From: Sphingomonas sp. CROZ-RG-20F-R02-07
GTDB taxonomy: Bacteria; Pseudomonadota; Alphaproteobacteria; Sphingomonadales; Sphingomonadaceae
Direction: 5' to 3'
DNA: 64,000 nt
Assembly (NCBI RefSeq): GCF_022662335.1
Contig: NZ_JAKNQJ010000001.1
Coordinates: forward strand, 620,001-684,000
This document shows, piece after piece, positions 1 through 8,581 of the stretch. The position numbers and the translations under genes were made by a program. The notes below the pieces were generated by a model, which was not told the DNA's origin, searched no databases, and saw nothing but the letters and a program-made list of their open reading frames with translations. How positions within the stretch are numbered: position 1 is the first letter of the stretch; every line of letters begins with the position of its first letter.

Positions 1-536
1 TCCTCGCCTATCTGCCCAAGCTCACCTATCCGATCCGGGTCGGCACCCATTTCAACACCGCCTTTGCGCTGGTACTCGCCCGCGACTGGGCGACGGGCCG
101 CGAGCCGCGTCTGGCCGATCTGATCGACGCGCGCGCCCGAGACTGGTTCGGCGCCGATCGCGCCTGTCAGGCGTGGGAGCCGTCGGGCGACGACTTCCTC
201 TCTCCCACCCTGACCGAGGCGGTGCTGATGCGCCGCGTCCTGCCGCCGGATGCGTTCGCGACGTGGTTCGCGGCATTCCTGCCCGACCTCGCGGCCGGCC
301 AGCCCGCGACGCTGTTCCACCCCGTGCACGTCTCCGACCGCACCGACGGCAAGATCGCCCATCTCGACGGCCTCAATCTCAGCCGCGCCTGGTGCTGGCG
401 ATCGCTCGCTGACGGCGACATCGCGCTCGAAACCACGGCACGACGCCATCTGGAAGCGAGCCTCCCCCATCTCGACGCGAACTACATGGGCGCTCACTGG
501 CTCCCGACCTTCGCGTTGCTTGCGATGACTCACTGA
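1..536 (+). CDS. DUF2891 family protein, C-terminal part
   Basis: The frame is open from base 3 and ends at TGA 534-536, giving 177 residues of a protein whose start lies outside the window. Motifs YPIRVGTHFNTAFAL, DGKIAHLDGLNLSRAW and YMGAHWLPTFALLA match what I recall of DUF2891, a soluble family of unknown biochemical function, usually near 330-360 residues, so about the C-terminal half is present. The tail keeps regular high-GC codon use to the stop. No neighbour downstream is coupled to it. The family call rests on motif recall only. Confidence 0.8.
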   Translation, partial: LAYLPKLTYPIRVGTHFNTAFALVLARDWATGREPRLADLIDARARDWFGADRACQAWEPSGDDFLSPTLTEAVLMRRVLPPDAFATWFAAFLPDLAAGQPATLFHPVHVSDRTDGKIAHLDGLNLSRAWCWRSLADGDIALETTARRHLEASLPHLDANYMGAHWLPTFALLAMTH

Positions 537-655
537 ACCATCTTGCAGATCTTCGCCGCGCTCCACGGAGCGCACGTCTGGCTTCGAGCATGATCGGCCG
601 CCGTGCGAGACCCTGCCGATCCATGTGACAAGATCATTCACGGGCTGAAAACACT

Positions 656-672
656 GACCAATTATGCTGGTC
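656..672. promoter_or_regulatory. short inverted repeat, possible operator
   Basis: GACCA-attatgc-TGGTC forms perfect 5-base arms around a 7-base AT-rich spacer, just at the start of the small frame at 664. It could be a repressor site. Arms this short can occur by chance, so confidence is low. Confidence 0.2.
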
Positions 673-957
673 GTCATGGAACCGACCATTACCGGGTCAC
701 CGGCTGCCGATTATCAAGGTAAGCAGGTGAAGGCAGGGACCGCCGCACTCCTATTTGCCGTCGTCACCGGGGTTCCCGTTGCGGGTCTCTGGCTGATCCC
801 TGCGCTCGCGCCGGGTGAGCTGATCGCCCCGGTCAGCCCCGACCTCTTCGCGGCTGCGGTGTGCGTCGGTGTCCTTGGGGGTCTCTTGCTGACCGCCCGC
901 CTCCCGCGTTGGTCTGCGATGGGTCCAGGGCATCGACGAACAGCCCGGCAAAGGTGA
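664..957 (+). CDS. hypothetical small membrane protein (doubtful)
   Basis: A 97-residue frame, or 93 from the second ATG at 676. Two hydrophobic stretches, roughly residues 26-50 (AALLFAVVTGVPVAGLWL) and 62-80 (LFAAAVCVGVLGGLLLTA), could be membrane helices. The tail after residue 80 is Arg-rich and looks like out-of-frame readthrough, which suggests a frameshift near base 910. There is no clear Shine-Dalgarno sequence and no recognised family. It may be a broken gene rather than a working one. Confidence 0.25.
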   Translation: MLVVMEPTITGSPAADYQGKQVKAGTAALLFAVVTGVPVAGLWLIPALAPGELIAPVSPDLFAAAVCVGVLGGLLLTARLPRWSAMGPGHRRTARQR

Positions 958-1107
958 GCCCGACTACTTCCCAATCGGCCGTGTCGAGCGGTCGCCTCGA
1001 ACCTCAACTGTGCCTGGTACGTGGCTTGAAATAGCGCAGGTCGATCAGGACTCAAAAGATCGTCGGCCGGAGGCGTCCGTCGTTCCCCTCCGCACGTATT
1101 CAAGAGC

Positions 1108-2268
1108 ATGAGGAGTGAGGCTGCCTTGACCGACGTCCTCTCTCGAGCCCGACGAAGATATGGCCTAGCCATCCTGGTCTTCGCCTTGCTGCCCGGTATT
1201 GCCCAAGCGCACGTGAAATGGTTCTGCGGCCCGATCGACGCGTCGATCCCGCCTGCAGCGCTGCAGCAGGTGCTCTCCCCTTTGTTCTTCGCGTGCCTGG
1301 CCGGATTCGCGACCTTGGTAGCGTCGGGTAGCAGCTTCGATGCACTCCTTGCCCGGTACGTGCCCGCATCGCGCGAAGGCGACCGACGAGGCGTTGTGGT
1401 GGATATCGTCATCCGGGTCGGCCTGGCGGTCTATGCGGTGTGCCTGTGGCGCGATCTGGCGGTGGTACTCTGGGCCGACGACGCGACCGGGTCGGTTCTG
1501 ACGCCGGAGATGGTAGACCGGGCCCACTGGATTGGCCTGCTCCAGCTCGCAATCGCGGGCATGGTTCTGGTGCCGCGGCTATCGCTGCTGGCCGCATTTG
1601 GGCTCCTCACGCTTTTTGCGATCGGCGTGGCGCGGTTCGGCGCGTTCTACATGATCGATTATACATTCTTCGTCGGGCTTGCAGCTTATGTGGCGCTGGG
1701 GCAGCCAGCGTTGCGGCGCCACCTTCGGCTCGCGTCGGGTCGGGTCTCGATCCTCACCGCCAGCCTCAGCCTCAGCTTGATGTGGACTGCGGTCGAGAAG
1801 TTCCTGTTTCCGCAGTGGACGATCGCCGTCCTGCTGCACCATCCAGCCATCACGGCGGGATTCCCGTTTACCTCGGTCACCACGATCGCCGGCTTCGTCG
1901 AGTTCAGCCTGTCGTTTTACCTTCTCGTAGGTCGCGCGGTTCTCGTCCGCGTCGCCGCGGTCCTACTTGCCGGCGTTTTCGTCATGGCGATGCCGGAGTT
2001 CGGCATGGTCGATATCGTGGGCCATATTCCGGTGCTCATCATCCTCGTCGCGACCCTGCTCCAGGGCGAAACCCGGCTGCAGCAAGCCTTTCGCGGTCCA
2101 GCTTCGGGCTCGTGGGCGACAGGCGGCGCGGTGCTAGTCCGCTATGTCGCGACCCTGACGGTCTTAATGTCCCTCTACTACGGCTTGCATGCCGCTTCGG
2201 TTTGGGCAGAAGGTAAACCGGTCACGCCGAACCAGCAGTCTCCGGCAATCATCCGACATCGAAGCTGA
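1108..2268 (+). CDS. polytopic membrane protein with N-terminal HVKWF motif
   Basis: A 386-residue, strongly hydrophobic protein with about eight to ten predicted membrane segments. Residues 20-34 (LAILVFALLPGIAQA) look like a signal or first helix and are followed directly by HVKWF, a motif I associate with an uncharacterised group of DoxX-like membrane proteins. The first ATG at 1108 has little upstream ribosome-binding sequence. An in-frame TTG at 1126 follows AGGAGTGAGG closely and may be the true start, giving 380 residues. No operon partner is visible: the downstream integrase remnant is unrelated. Function unknown; no catalytic motif seen. Confidence 0.7.
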   Translation: MRSEAALTDVLSRARRRYGLAILVFALLPGIAQAHVKWFCGPIDASIPPAALQQVLSPLFFACLAGFATLVASGSSFDALLARYVPASREGDRRGVVVDIVIRVGLAVYAVCLWRDLAVVLWADDATGSVLTPEMVDRAHWIGLLQLAIAGMVLVPRLSLLAAFGLLTLFAIGVARFGAFYMIDYTFFVGLAAYVALGQPALRRHLRLASGRVSILTASLSLSLMWTAVEKFLFPQWTIAVLLHHPAITAGFPFTSVTTIAGFVEFSLSFYLLVGRAVLVRVAAVLLAGVFVMAMPEFGMVDIVGHIPVLIILVATLLQGETRLQQAFRGPASGSWATGGAVLVRYVATLTVLMSLYYGLHAASVWAEGKPVTPNQQSPAIIRHRS

Positions 2269-2357
2269 ATTGCCACCATCGCGCATCGTCCCGGTCAGCC
2301 CATCATGCCTCCGGAATCAACAACGATTCCTTCCGGTTCCTTCAACCTGCCAAAGTA

Positions 2358-2469
2358 GTGTTAGAGCGGCGCGGCGGCACGCTGGGCGACTATGTCTTCC
2401 CCCAGTCGGAACGATTACATGAGCCACATGAGCACGCGCCAATATTCCCGCCTCGTTCACGAGTGGGTC
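2358..2469 (+). pseudogene. tyrosine recombinase (integrase) remnant, frameshifted
   Basis: Translation from 2361 gives LERRGGTLGDYVFP. After one frame change in a run of five C bases (2399-2403) it continues as SRNDYMSHMSTRQYSRL then VHEWV. Joined, this matches the central part of the site-specific integrase family common in sphingomonads and rhizobia (LERRGGTL-DY-FPSR, then STRQYARLVDEWV). Both the N-terminal arm-binding part and the catalytic RHRY C-terminal part are absent, so it is a dead internal scrap of about 37 codons. It marks past insertion or rearrangement just before the signalling block. Confidence 0.75.
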
Positions 2470-2497
2470 CTCCCCATAGTCCCGGAGGCGGCCTGGA

Positions 2498-2881
2498 TCA
2501 ACGACTAGCCTGGCCGCCCAACAAAGGGCCGAGTGCGGCAAGCATTTTGCGGGGCTTCACCGGCTTTTCCAGCCGCGGGACATCGGCGAACCGGTCGGGG
2601 ATGGCAGAATCGTCATAGCCAGTGGCGAACACGAAAGGCACTGCGCGGCCTGTCAGCGTGTCGGCCAGATCGAACACCATAGTATCACGGAGATTGATGT
2701 CGAGCAGCGCCCCGTCTAGCCGGGACTCGGCCGCCACCAGAGACATCGCGGCATCGAGCGTCGGCACCGGGCCCAGCACGTCTGCCCCCGCATCGAGCAG
2801 CGCGCCCCGCAGGTCGTCGGCGATCAGATACTCGTCCTCGACGACGAGGATGCGGCGACCGTCAAGCTGGTGTTCGGACAT
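2498..2881 (-). CDS. single-domain response regulator
   Basis: A 127-residue receiver domain with no output domain. The acidic pair is in VVEDEYLIADD, the phospho-accepting Asp in LLDINLRD, the conserved Thr/Ser region in FATGYDD and the Lys in LEKPVKP. The start at 2881 (MSEHQLDG) is chosen because an upstream in-frame ATG would add an Arg-rich leader unlike the family. It overlaps the 3-prime end of the HWE kinase gene by 20 bases, so the two are probably cotranscribed and form a pair. This receiver type is common beside HWE kinases, where it acts as a phosphate sink or passes phosphate to another protein. Its partner output is not visible here. Confidence 0.9.
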   Translation of the reverse strand: MSEHQLDGRRILVVEDEYLIADDLRGALLDAGADVLGPVPTLDAAMSLVAAESRLDGALLDINLRDTMVFDLADTLTGRAVPFVFATGYDDSAIPDRFADVPRLEKPVKPRKMLAALGPLLGGQASR

Positions 2882-4301
2882 GGTGGGCCTCCCGGCGCGT
2901 ACTATCCCGCGGCACATCGACTCTTATCGTGCAATGAACGCCATCGCCGGTAAAGGCGAAACTTGTCTTGGCGCCCATTTGATAGGGCAGCGCGCGTTCT
3001 ATCAGCTCCCGGCCATAGCCGCCGCCGCGCGGCTTGTCGCCGGGCGCGGGCAGGTCTGCCACCCCAGTTTCGCGCCAGTCGACGTGGAGCTGGGCCTCGC
3101 CCTTGTCGTTGGCGACGACTTCCCACCGCACGGTGAGGTGGCCGGCCGGCGTCGCCAGCGCGCCGTATTTGGCGGCATTGGTCGCCAGCTCGTGGAGCGC
3201 GAGCGCGAAGGTCTGCACCAGCGAACTTTCGAGCGGCACGCCACGCGGTCCGCTCAGAGTCATCTGCGGCGCATTGCCGTCGGCATCGAGATCAAGATGC
3301 GCGCCGAGCTCTTCGCGAAGCAACGCATCGAACGCCACCCGATGCGCGCCGCGCCGGGACAAAAGACCCTGAACCCGCGCGAGCGCGCTCATGCGATCAT
3401 CGATGCAGCGGCGGAACTCCTCCAGCGAGCTGCTGCCGCGCAAGGTGCGCAACATCACCGCCTGCACTACCGCCATCAGGTTGCGGGTGCGGTGCTGAAG
3501 CTCGTTCATCAGCACCGACTGCTGCTCCTGGAGCCGGATGATGTCGTCTACGTCGGTGGACGTGCCGAGCCATTCCAGCACGGCACCGTCCGGCGTGCGC
3601 ACCGGCGTGGCCCTGGTCTGGAAATGGCGATAGCCCTTGCCGGCCTGACACAATCGGGCTTCGAAGCTCAGCCCGTCATGCTTCTCGGCGCGGCTCCAAG
3701 CGTCGAGTGCCGCCTGCCGATCATCCGGGTGAAAGGCCTCCAGCCAGCCCATGCCGCGACTGTCCTCGTCCGACAGGCCGGTGTAGCCGGTCCATTGCGA
3801 GCTGGCCCAGGTCCATTCACCGCCATCGGCCGCACGCCAGACCAGCTGCGGCATTCCCTCGATCAGGGTGGTGAGGCGCAGTTCCGTCCGGCGTAGCGCC
3901 GCGTTGGTCGCGGTGATCTCGCGGGTGCGCGCCTGGATACGGCCCTCCAGATCCTCGTTGGCCCGTTCCAAATTGGTGTTGGCAACCTCCAGTTCTTCGG
4001 AGAGGACCTGCAACCCCTCGAACGCCACCTGAAGCTCTTCGTGCGCTTGGCTCTGCTTGAACTCGCTTTCGTCGGTGGAACGACCCGGTGCGGAAGTAGC
4101 CGCGGCAAGCACGCCTTGAGCCGTATTCGCGGCCTGCAACTCGCGCGCCAGCACGGTCACCCGCCGCAGCAGGCGGTCGCGATCCTCGACGGTCCGGCTA
4201 TTCTCCTCCAGCGCCGACTCGAGCGATGTCCGCAACTGCTCGTTCTCGTCCAGCAGCCTGGAGCGCTCGTCTTCGTGAATACCGGATGTCGACGCCGCCA
4301 T
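2862..4301 (-). CDS. PAS-domain HWE-type sensor histidine kinase
   Basis: A 479-residue cytoplasmic kinase without membrane segments. Residues 10-135 are mostly coiled coil (for example ERANEDLEGRIQAR). A PAS domain follows at about 145-260 (MPQLVWRAADGGEWTWASSQ and the PAC-like WLGTSTDVDD). The HWE dimerisation box has the phospho-accepting His near residue 270 in ELQHRTRNLMAVVQ. The ATPase part shows the HWE hallmarks: the N-box ALHELATNAAKYGAL with its extra His, and W-R-E in VDWRETG. The start at 4301 is the last Met before the coiled coil; longer starts would overlap the divergent CheB gene. It probably phosphorylates the downstream receiver. Confidence 0.9.
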   Translation of the reverse strand: MAASTSGIHEDERSRLLDENEQLRTSLESALEENSRTVEDRDRLLRRVTVLARELQAANTAQGVLAAATSAPGRSTDESEFKQSQAHEELQVAFEGLQVLSEELEVANTNLERANEDLEGRIQARTREITATNAALRRTELRLTTLIEGMPQLVWRAADGGEWTWASSQWTGYTGLSDEDSRGMGWLEAFHPDDRQAALDAWSRAEKHDGLSFEARLCQAGKGYRHFQTRATPVRTPDGAVLEWLGTSTDVDDIIRLQEQQSVLMNELQHRTRNLMAVVQAVMLRTLRGSSSLEEFRRCIDDRMSALARVQGLLSRRGAHRVAFDALLREELGAHLDLDADGNAPQMTLSGPRGVPLESSLVQTFALALHELATNAAKYGALATPAGHLTVRWEVVANDKGEAQLHVDWRETGVADLPAPGDKPRGGGYGRELIERALPYQMGAKTSFAFTGDGVHCTIRVDVPRDSTRREAHHVRTPA

Positions 4302-4418
4302 AGGGTGGTCCTCGATCGTGCAACGCACCGGCAGCGGAAAAGCACCGGCCTGATCATTTTCTTTTCCCGTGCATGCGCCCGCCAAAGCGCGCAAATCGTT
4401 GCCCGGTTGCGAAGGATT

Positions 4419-5429
4419 ATGATGGCGCTCAAGGATATCGTGGTGATCGGTGCATCGGCAGGCGGCGTTGACGCATTGCAACGGCTGTGTGCGCAATTGC
4501 CGGCGGACTTCCCGGCAGCGGTGTTGGTGGTCCAGCACCTGTCGCCGGTGACGCGCAGCCTGTTGCCGCAACTGCTCAACCGCGCGGGGCCGCTCCCCGC
4601 CCATTCGCCGCAGGACGGCGACGCGATCGCGCCCGGCCGCATCTATGTCGGTGCGCCGGATCTTCACATGCTGCTGCGCCCCGGCAAGGTGCTGATGCGG
4701 CGCGGTCCGCATGAGAACCGCACCCGCCCGGCGGTGAACGCGTTGTTCCGATCGGCCGCGCTTGCCTATGGGGGGCGCGTGATCGGGGTGGTGCTGACCG
4801 GGCTGCTCGACGACGGCACCGACGGGCTGATCGCGATCAAGGCCGCCGGCGGGTTGTCGGTGATCCAGGATCCCAAGGACGCCGAATGGCCGTCCATGCC
4901 GCAGAACGCGCTGAAGCGCGATCATGTCGACCACAAGCTGCCGCTGGAGGAGCTGGGCGCGCTGCTCGCCCGGCTAGTGCGCGAAGAGGCGGGCGTCGGC
5001 ATCCCGCTTCCCCACGAATATGCAGTCGAGGATGAGATGGCCGCGCAGGAGTTTTCCGTCATGGACAGCAACATGATCACGCCCGGCGAGCCGAGCCACA
5101 TCTCCTGCCCCGATTGCGGTGGTGTGCTCAACGAGATCACGGTGGAGAACGAGCTGCGCTTCCGCTGCCAGGTCGGCCACGCCTTCACCCCGCTCGGGCT
5201 GGCGGCGGCGCAGACGGACGAGCTGGAGCGCGCGCTGTCGGTCGCCGCGCGCACCCACCGCGACCGGGTGCGGCTGTTCGGGCAAATGCGCGACAGTGCC
5301 CATGCCCGCGGGCTGCCCCATGCCGAAGGGCGGTGGCTGGAGGCATCGCGCGAGTCGGAGGACATGATTGCCGTGCTGGAACGCGCGATGACCAGCCTGC
5401 GCCGGCAGCCGAGCGAGGGCGAGGCGTAG
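4419..5429 (+). CDS. stand-alone CheB-type methylesterase with C-terminal Cys motif
   Basis: A 336-residue protein that begins directly with the CheB catalytic domain and lacks the N-terminal receiver of chemotaxis CheB. The catalytic triad is visible as Ser13 in GASAGG, His40 in VQHLSP and Asp132 in LLDDGTDG. The C-terminal third carries CPDCGG, then FRCQVGH about 20 residues later, a putative zinc ribbon found in many non-chemotaxis CheB proteins, followed by a helical tail. GAAGGA at 4411-4416 supports the ATG at 4419 or the next one at 4422. It lies divergent from the PAS-HWE kinase and convergent with the CheR-PAS gene, with no receptor, CheA or CheW nearby, so a role outside flagellar chemotaxis is likely. 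Confidence 0.9.
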   Translation: MMALKDIVVIGASAGGVDALQRLCAQLPADFPAAVLVVQHLSPVTRSLLPQLLNRAGPLPAHSPQDGDAIAPGRIYVGAPDLHMLLRPGKVLMRRGPHENRTRPAVNALFRSAALAYGGRVIGVVLTGLLDDGTDGLIAIKAAGGLSVIQDPKDAEWPSMPQNALKRDHVDHKLPLEELGALLARLVREEAGVGIPLPHEYAVEDEMAAQEFSVMDSNMITPGEPSHISCPDCGGVLNEITVENELRFRCQVGHAFTPLGLAAAQTDELERALSVAARTHRDRVRLFGQMRDSAHARGLPHAEGRWLEASRESEDMIAVLERAMTSLRRQPSEGEA

Positions 5430-5451
5430 CTCGTCGCCGCTGATAACGGGA

Positions 5452-7689
5452 TCAGCCGGCCGGTAGTTGCTGGCGCTCGCTGGTTTCGTGCACCATCACG
5501 ACGAGGATCGGGGGATGCTCGTCGGCGAAAAGCTGCATGCAGAGCTCGGCCGGATATTCGTGACCGTCCGCCGCGCGGATCACGGCCTCGAACACGATCT
5601 CCGGCTTGGTCTTGTTGAACAGCGGCGCCAGCAATGCGCGAACGTCGTCGGTCGAAACACCCGCCAGCACGTCGGGAAACGCCACCAGCTCCAACTGCTG
5701 CGCCGAATAGCCGAGCTTCTTCTCCGCGCCGTCGTTGGCTAGCGTGAAGTGCAGCGTCACCGGATCGAGGAAATAGATCTCGTTCAGCGCCCGGCCCATG
5801 ATCCGGCCGAGATAGCGGCTGAATTCGTCGCGACGGTTTTCGCCGGTGACGTCCTGGAACAGCAGCACCAGCCCGCGATTGCGCCCGTTCTCGTCTATCA
5901 GCCCGGACAAGGTGACGTTGCACAGGATGCGCCGGCCACGACGGTCGATGCCTTCCAGCGCCTGCTCGACCTGCGCCTCGCCGCCCGATCGAACCGTGGC
6001 CATGGCGTCGCGGAGGAGATGCACCGGCACGCCGATGTCCAGCGCGTCGAAGCTGGTTCCGACCACCTCGTCCGCGCGCAAGCCCCAGGTGTTCTCGCTC
6101 CACCGGTTCCAGCTCTGGATGTCGAGCTTATCGTCGACGACGACGATGCCGCCGTTCATGCTGCGCAGCACCGCCTCCAGGTAGAGCCGAAAGCTGGTCG
6201 CCTGCTCGGCCTGGATGCGCAGCTCTTCGTTGACCGATTCCATCTCCTCGTTGCTGGAGCGCGCCTCCTCGTTGAGCGTCTCCAGTTCCTCGTTGGTGGA
6301 TTGCAGCTCCTCGTTGGTGGTCTCCAGCTCCTCGTTGGTGGACTGAAGCTCCTCGTTGGTGGTTTCCAGCTCCTCGTTGGCGGACTGGAGTTCCTCGATG
6401 GTGTTCTCCAGCGTCTCCTGCACCGCCTCGAGCTCGATCCGCATGGTGTGCAGCAGGGTGGTGTCGTTGAAGGCGAGCAGCACCGCATGAACGCTGCCGT
6501 CCGGCCGGGCGAGCGGGCGCGCGTCGACGGTCAGGCGGATCACCTCCGATTGGTTAAGTCTGTGTTCCTGATCCTCCAGCCGGACCGACCGGCGGGTGCG
6601 GAACACCTCCTCGATCGGGCCGCGCAGCTCGATCGGGCGATAGGAGATCGGCAGGTCCTGAAACGGGCGGCCGATATCGGCGTCGCCCACGCCTAGCAGG
6701 TGACGCGCCGGGTTTGTGGCGAGCGCCACCGTCCCCGTCTCGTCCACCACCAGCATCGCGGTGCCCGCCTCGTTGAGCGCCGATTCGAGCAGCAGCGCGT
6801 TGGGCAGCGGCATGTCGGCGCGGCGCAGGCGAGCTTCGCGGAACCCGGTGGCGATCGGCCGGCGCCACTCCTGCGCGACCTTGGCAAAAATGCGATGCTT
6901 GGTATCGACGGCGCGGAACAGCGGCGAGCGAGCAAGCTGCGTCTCCGCCTTGCCGAGGAATAGGAAGCCGTCGTTGTTGAGCGCATAATGCAGGCGCGGT
7001 AGGACGATTCCCTGCGTCTCCCCCTCCAGATAGATCAGCAGGTTGCGGCAGATCAGCAGGTCGATGCGCGATATCGGCGCGTCGTGGACGACGTTGTGGC
7101 GGCCGAAGATCACGCATTTGCGCACGTCGCGTTCGAACACGTAGTGGTTGGTGGTGCGCTCAAAATAGCGTTCCAGCAGCTTGGCCGGGACATTCTCGAC
7201 GTCGCGCGACGAATATGTCGCGAGGCGGGCGACCTTCAACGCATCCTCGTCGAGGTCGGTGGCGTAGATCTTCACCCGTTTGCAGAAATCGACCTTGCCG
7301 AGCGCTTCGGCGAGCATCATCGCGACCGAATAGGGCTCCTCGCCCGAGGCGCAGCCGACGCTCCACACGCGGATCGGCTGGTCGGGCTCGCTGCGCGCGA
7401 TCACCTTGGGGATCACCTCGTCCCTCATCACCTCCCAAGCCTCCTCGTCGCGGAAGAACGAGGTGACGTTGATGAGCACGGTGTTGAGCAGGTTCTCGAA
7501 CTCGCCGGGATCGGCCTCGAGGTGCGATTGGTAGCTCTCGAAGCTGTCCACGCCGACCGCTTCCATGCGCAACGTGATCCGGCGCTTCAGGCTGGTGCGC
7601 TTGTAGCCGCGGAAGTCGAGCCCGCGGCTTTCCTGGATGTGTTGCAACAGGGCCTCGAACGGCGGATCGAGCGGTGTCTTGTCGGTCAT
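5452..7689 (-). CDS. CheR methyltransferase fused to coiled coil and PAS domains
   Basis: A 745-residue protein. Residues about 5-60 form the CheR N-terminal helical domain (LDFRGYKRTSLKRRITLRM) and about 75-270 the SAM-dependent methyltransferase (WSVGCASGEEPYSVA, YATDLDED, FGRHNVVHDAPI, IDLLICRNLLIYL). A PAS-like segment follows (about 340-450), then a heptad coiled coil (about 465-545) and another PAS domain to the C-terminus. The start at 7689 gives the usual CheR beginning; upstream codons look non-coding. In many bacteria CheB, CheR, PAS and a kinase form one polypeptide; here the parts are separate neighbouring genes. Likely modifies a signalling protein rather than a chemoreceptor. 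Confidence 0.9.
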   Translation of the reverse strand: MTDKTPLDPPFEALLQHIQESRGLDFRGYKRTSLKRRITLRMEAVGVDSFESYQSHLEADPGEFENLLNTVLINVTSFFRDEEAWEVMRDEVIPKVIARSEPDQPIRVWSVGCASGEEPYSVAMMLAEALGKVDFCKRVKIYATDLDEDALKVARLATYSSRDVENVPAKLLERYFERTTNHYVFERDVRKCVIFGRHNVVHDAPISRIDLLICRNLLIYLEGETQGIVLPRLHYALNNDGFLFLGKAETQLARSPLFRAVDTKHRIFAKVAQEWRRPIATGFREARLRRADMPLPNALLLESALNEAGTAMLVVDETGTVALATNPARHLLGVGDADIGRPFQDLPISYRPIELRGPIEEVFRTRRSVRLEDQEHRLNQSEVIRLTVDARPLARPDGSVHAVLLAFNDTTLLHTMRIELEAVQETLENTIEELQSANEELETTNEELQSTNEELETTNEELQSTNEELETLNEEARSSNEEMESVNEELRIQAEQATSFRLYLEAVLRSMNGGIVVVDDKLDIQSWNRWSENTWGLRADEVVGTSFDALDIGVPVHLLRDAMATVRSGGEAQVEQALEGIDRRGRRILCNVTLSGLIDENGRNRGLVLLFQDVTGENRRDEFSRYLGRIMGRALNEIYFLDPVTLHFTLANDGAEKKLGYSAQQLELVAFPDVLAGVSTDDVRALLAPLFNKTKPEIVFEAVIRAADGHEYPAELCMQLFADEHPPILVVMVHETSERQQLPAG
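6244..6411 (-). repeat. 21-bp tandem repeat encoding heptad coiled coil, 8 units
   Basis: Eight consecutive 21-base units share the plus-strand core CTCCTCGTTGGTGG followed by a variable half. On the coding strand each unit encodes one heptad such as NEELQST or NEELETT. Two alternating versions are evident, so the region grew by duplication of a 42-base pair of heptads. It lies wholly inside the CheR-PAS gene and keeps the frame. Confidence 0.9.
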
Positions 7690-7856
7690 CGGAGCTTTCG
7701 GTGGTGCGCAGGGTGGCGCGGCGCCACCGTAATCGGGAGTGGAACGCACACCAAGCAGAGATCGCGCAGTAATTTGGGCAGATTGCGGGGCGCCACGGCA
7801 CGCGCGGACCCGTTGAACGTTACTGCTCCAATGGGCAGCCAAACGAGTGAAGCGTG
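7690..7856. other. divergent promoter region
   Basis: This 167-base stretch separates the divergent CheR-PAS and HWE kinase genes and must hold both promoters. I looked for an EcfG-type promoter because HWE kinases are often tied to the general stress response: GGAAC occurs at 7741-7745, but no CGTT follows at the right spacing. Nothing else is recognisable. Confidence 0.35.
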
Positions 7857-8567
7857 ATGACTACAGGTTCCCTGCCGGATTCGTCCCCCGAGTCTACCGA
7901 CATGGCGGGCCAGCTTGCGGCCGCACACCTCGCCCTTGATGCCGCCCGAGCGCGAGAGGCGGCGCTTCGCACCGAATTGGAGCACCGGGTCAGAAATACG
8001 CTGGCGATTACCCGCTCGGTGTTCCTGCGCACCATGGACAACGCCGAAACGGTCGAGCATGCACGCGATCACTTCGTCGGGCGGCTCGACACCCTGGCCC
8101 GCTACAACGCTCGGCTGGCCATCGGCAGCCAGCCCCGCCTCGACCTCGAGACGATGATCTGGGACGAGCTGCTCTCCATGGCGCTGGGATCGGATGAACG
8201 CATCGAGGTGACGGGCCCCGAGGTGCTGCTTCAACAACGGGTCGCTGGCCTGATCGGGTTGGCGCTGCATGAGCTCGCCACCAATTCGGTCAAGTTCGGC
8301 GTCGTCGGCCATCCGTCAGCGGGCGGGCGGCTACGCGTGCGTTGGGAGAATAAGGGCCAGTCGGTGCAGTTGGAATGGGCGGAAAGCGGCGTCCCGATCG
8401 TAGCGTCAGCGCCGATCGGCAGCGGCTTCGGACGCGACTTCATCGAGAACGCTCTGCCGTACCAGCTCAATGCCGATACACGTTTCGAGTTTGTTCCTGG
8501 CGGTTTGATCTGCCGCATAGCATTTGAGGTTAGCGACCGTACAACAGGCGAACCTTTCCTCAGTTAA
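7857..8567 (+). CDS. short HWE-type histidine kinase without sensory domain
   Basis: A 236-residue protein made only of a short helical N-terminus, the HWE dimerisation box (ELEHRVRNTLAITRSV, His43) and the ATPase domain. The latter carries the HWE N-box His in ALHELATNSVKFG, W-x-E in LEWAESGV and GSGFGRDFIENALPYQL. It closely resembles the kinase part of the larger PAS-HWE protein at 2862-4301, suggesting duplication within the cluster. With no input domain it must receive its signal from a partner, perhaps the PAS domains of the adjacent CheR protein. ATG 7857 is preferred to GTG 7854. A Crp/Fnr gene follows after 14 bases. Confidence 0.88.
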   Translation: MTTGSLPDSSPESTDMAGQLAAAHLALDAARAREAALRTELEHRVRNTLAITRSVFLRTMDNAETVEHARDHFVGRLDTLARYNARLAIGSQPRLDLETMIWDELLSMALGSDERIEVTGPEVLLQQRVAGLIGLALHELATNSVKFGVVGHPSAGGRLRVRWENKGQSVQLEWAESGVPIVASAPIGSGFGRDFIENALPYQLNADTRFEFVPGGLICRIAFEVSDRTTGEPFLS

Positions 8568-8581
8568 GCCGTTGAGCCGTT

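Larger units (their letters stand above)
537..1107. other. gene-poor stretch, possibly degenerate
   Basis: No convincing gene fills these 571 bases. A short hydrophobic frame (664-957) is listed separately at low confidence. After about 910, protein-like text appears in more than one frame on both strands (for example WEVVGLTFAGLFVDAL on the minus strand near 880-930), but each frame is soon broken by stops. Third-position GC is weaker than in the flanking genes. This is what a decayed gene or mobile-element scar looks like, but I cannot name a parent. Confidence 0.4.

Noticed and set aside
6244-6411. Regular 21-base repeats considered as a CRISPR array
   Set aside because: Units are contiguous without spacers and encode heptads in frame within a real gene.
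7741-7770. GGAAC upstream of the HWE kinase as an EcfG promoter
   Set aside because: No CGTT at 16-17 bases.
8540-8581. Possible EcfG promoter before the Crp/Fnr gene (CGAAC ... CGTT)
   Set aside because: The -35 differs from GGAAC and lies inside the kinase gene; too weak.
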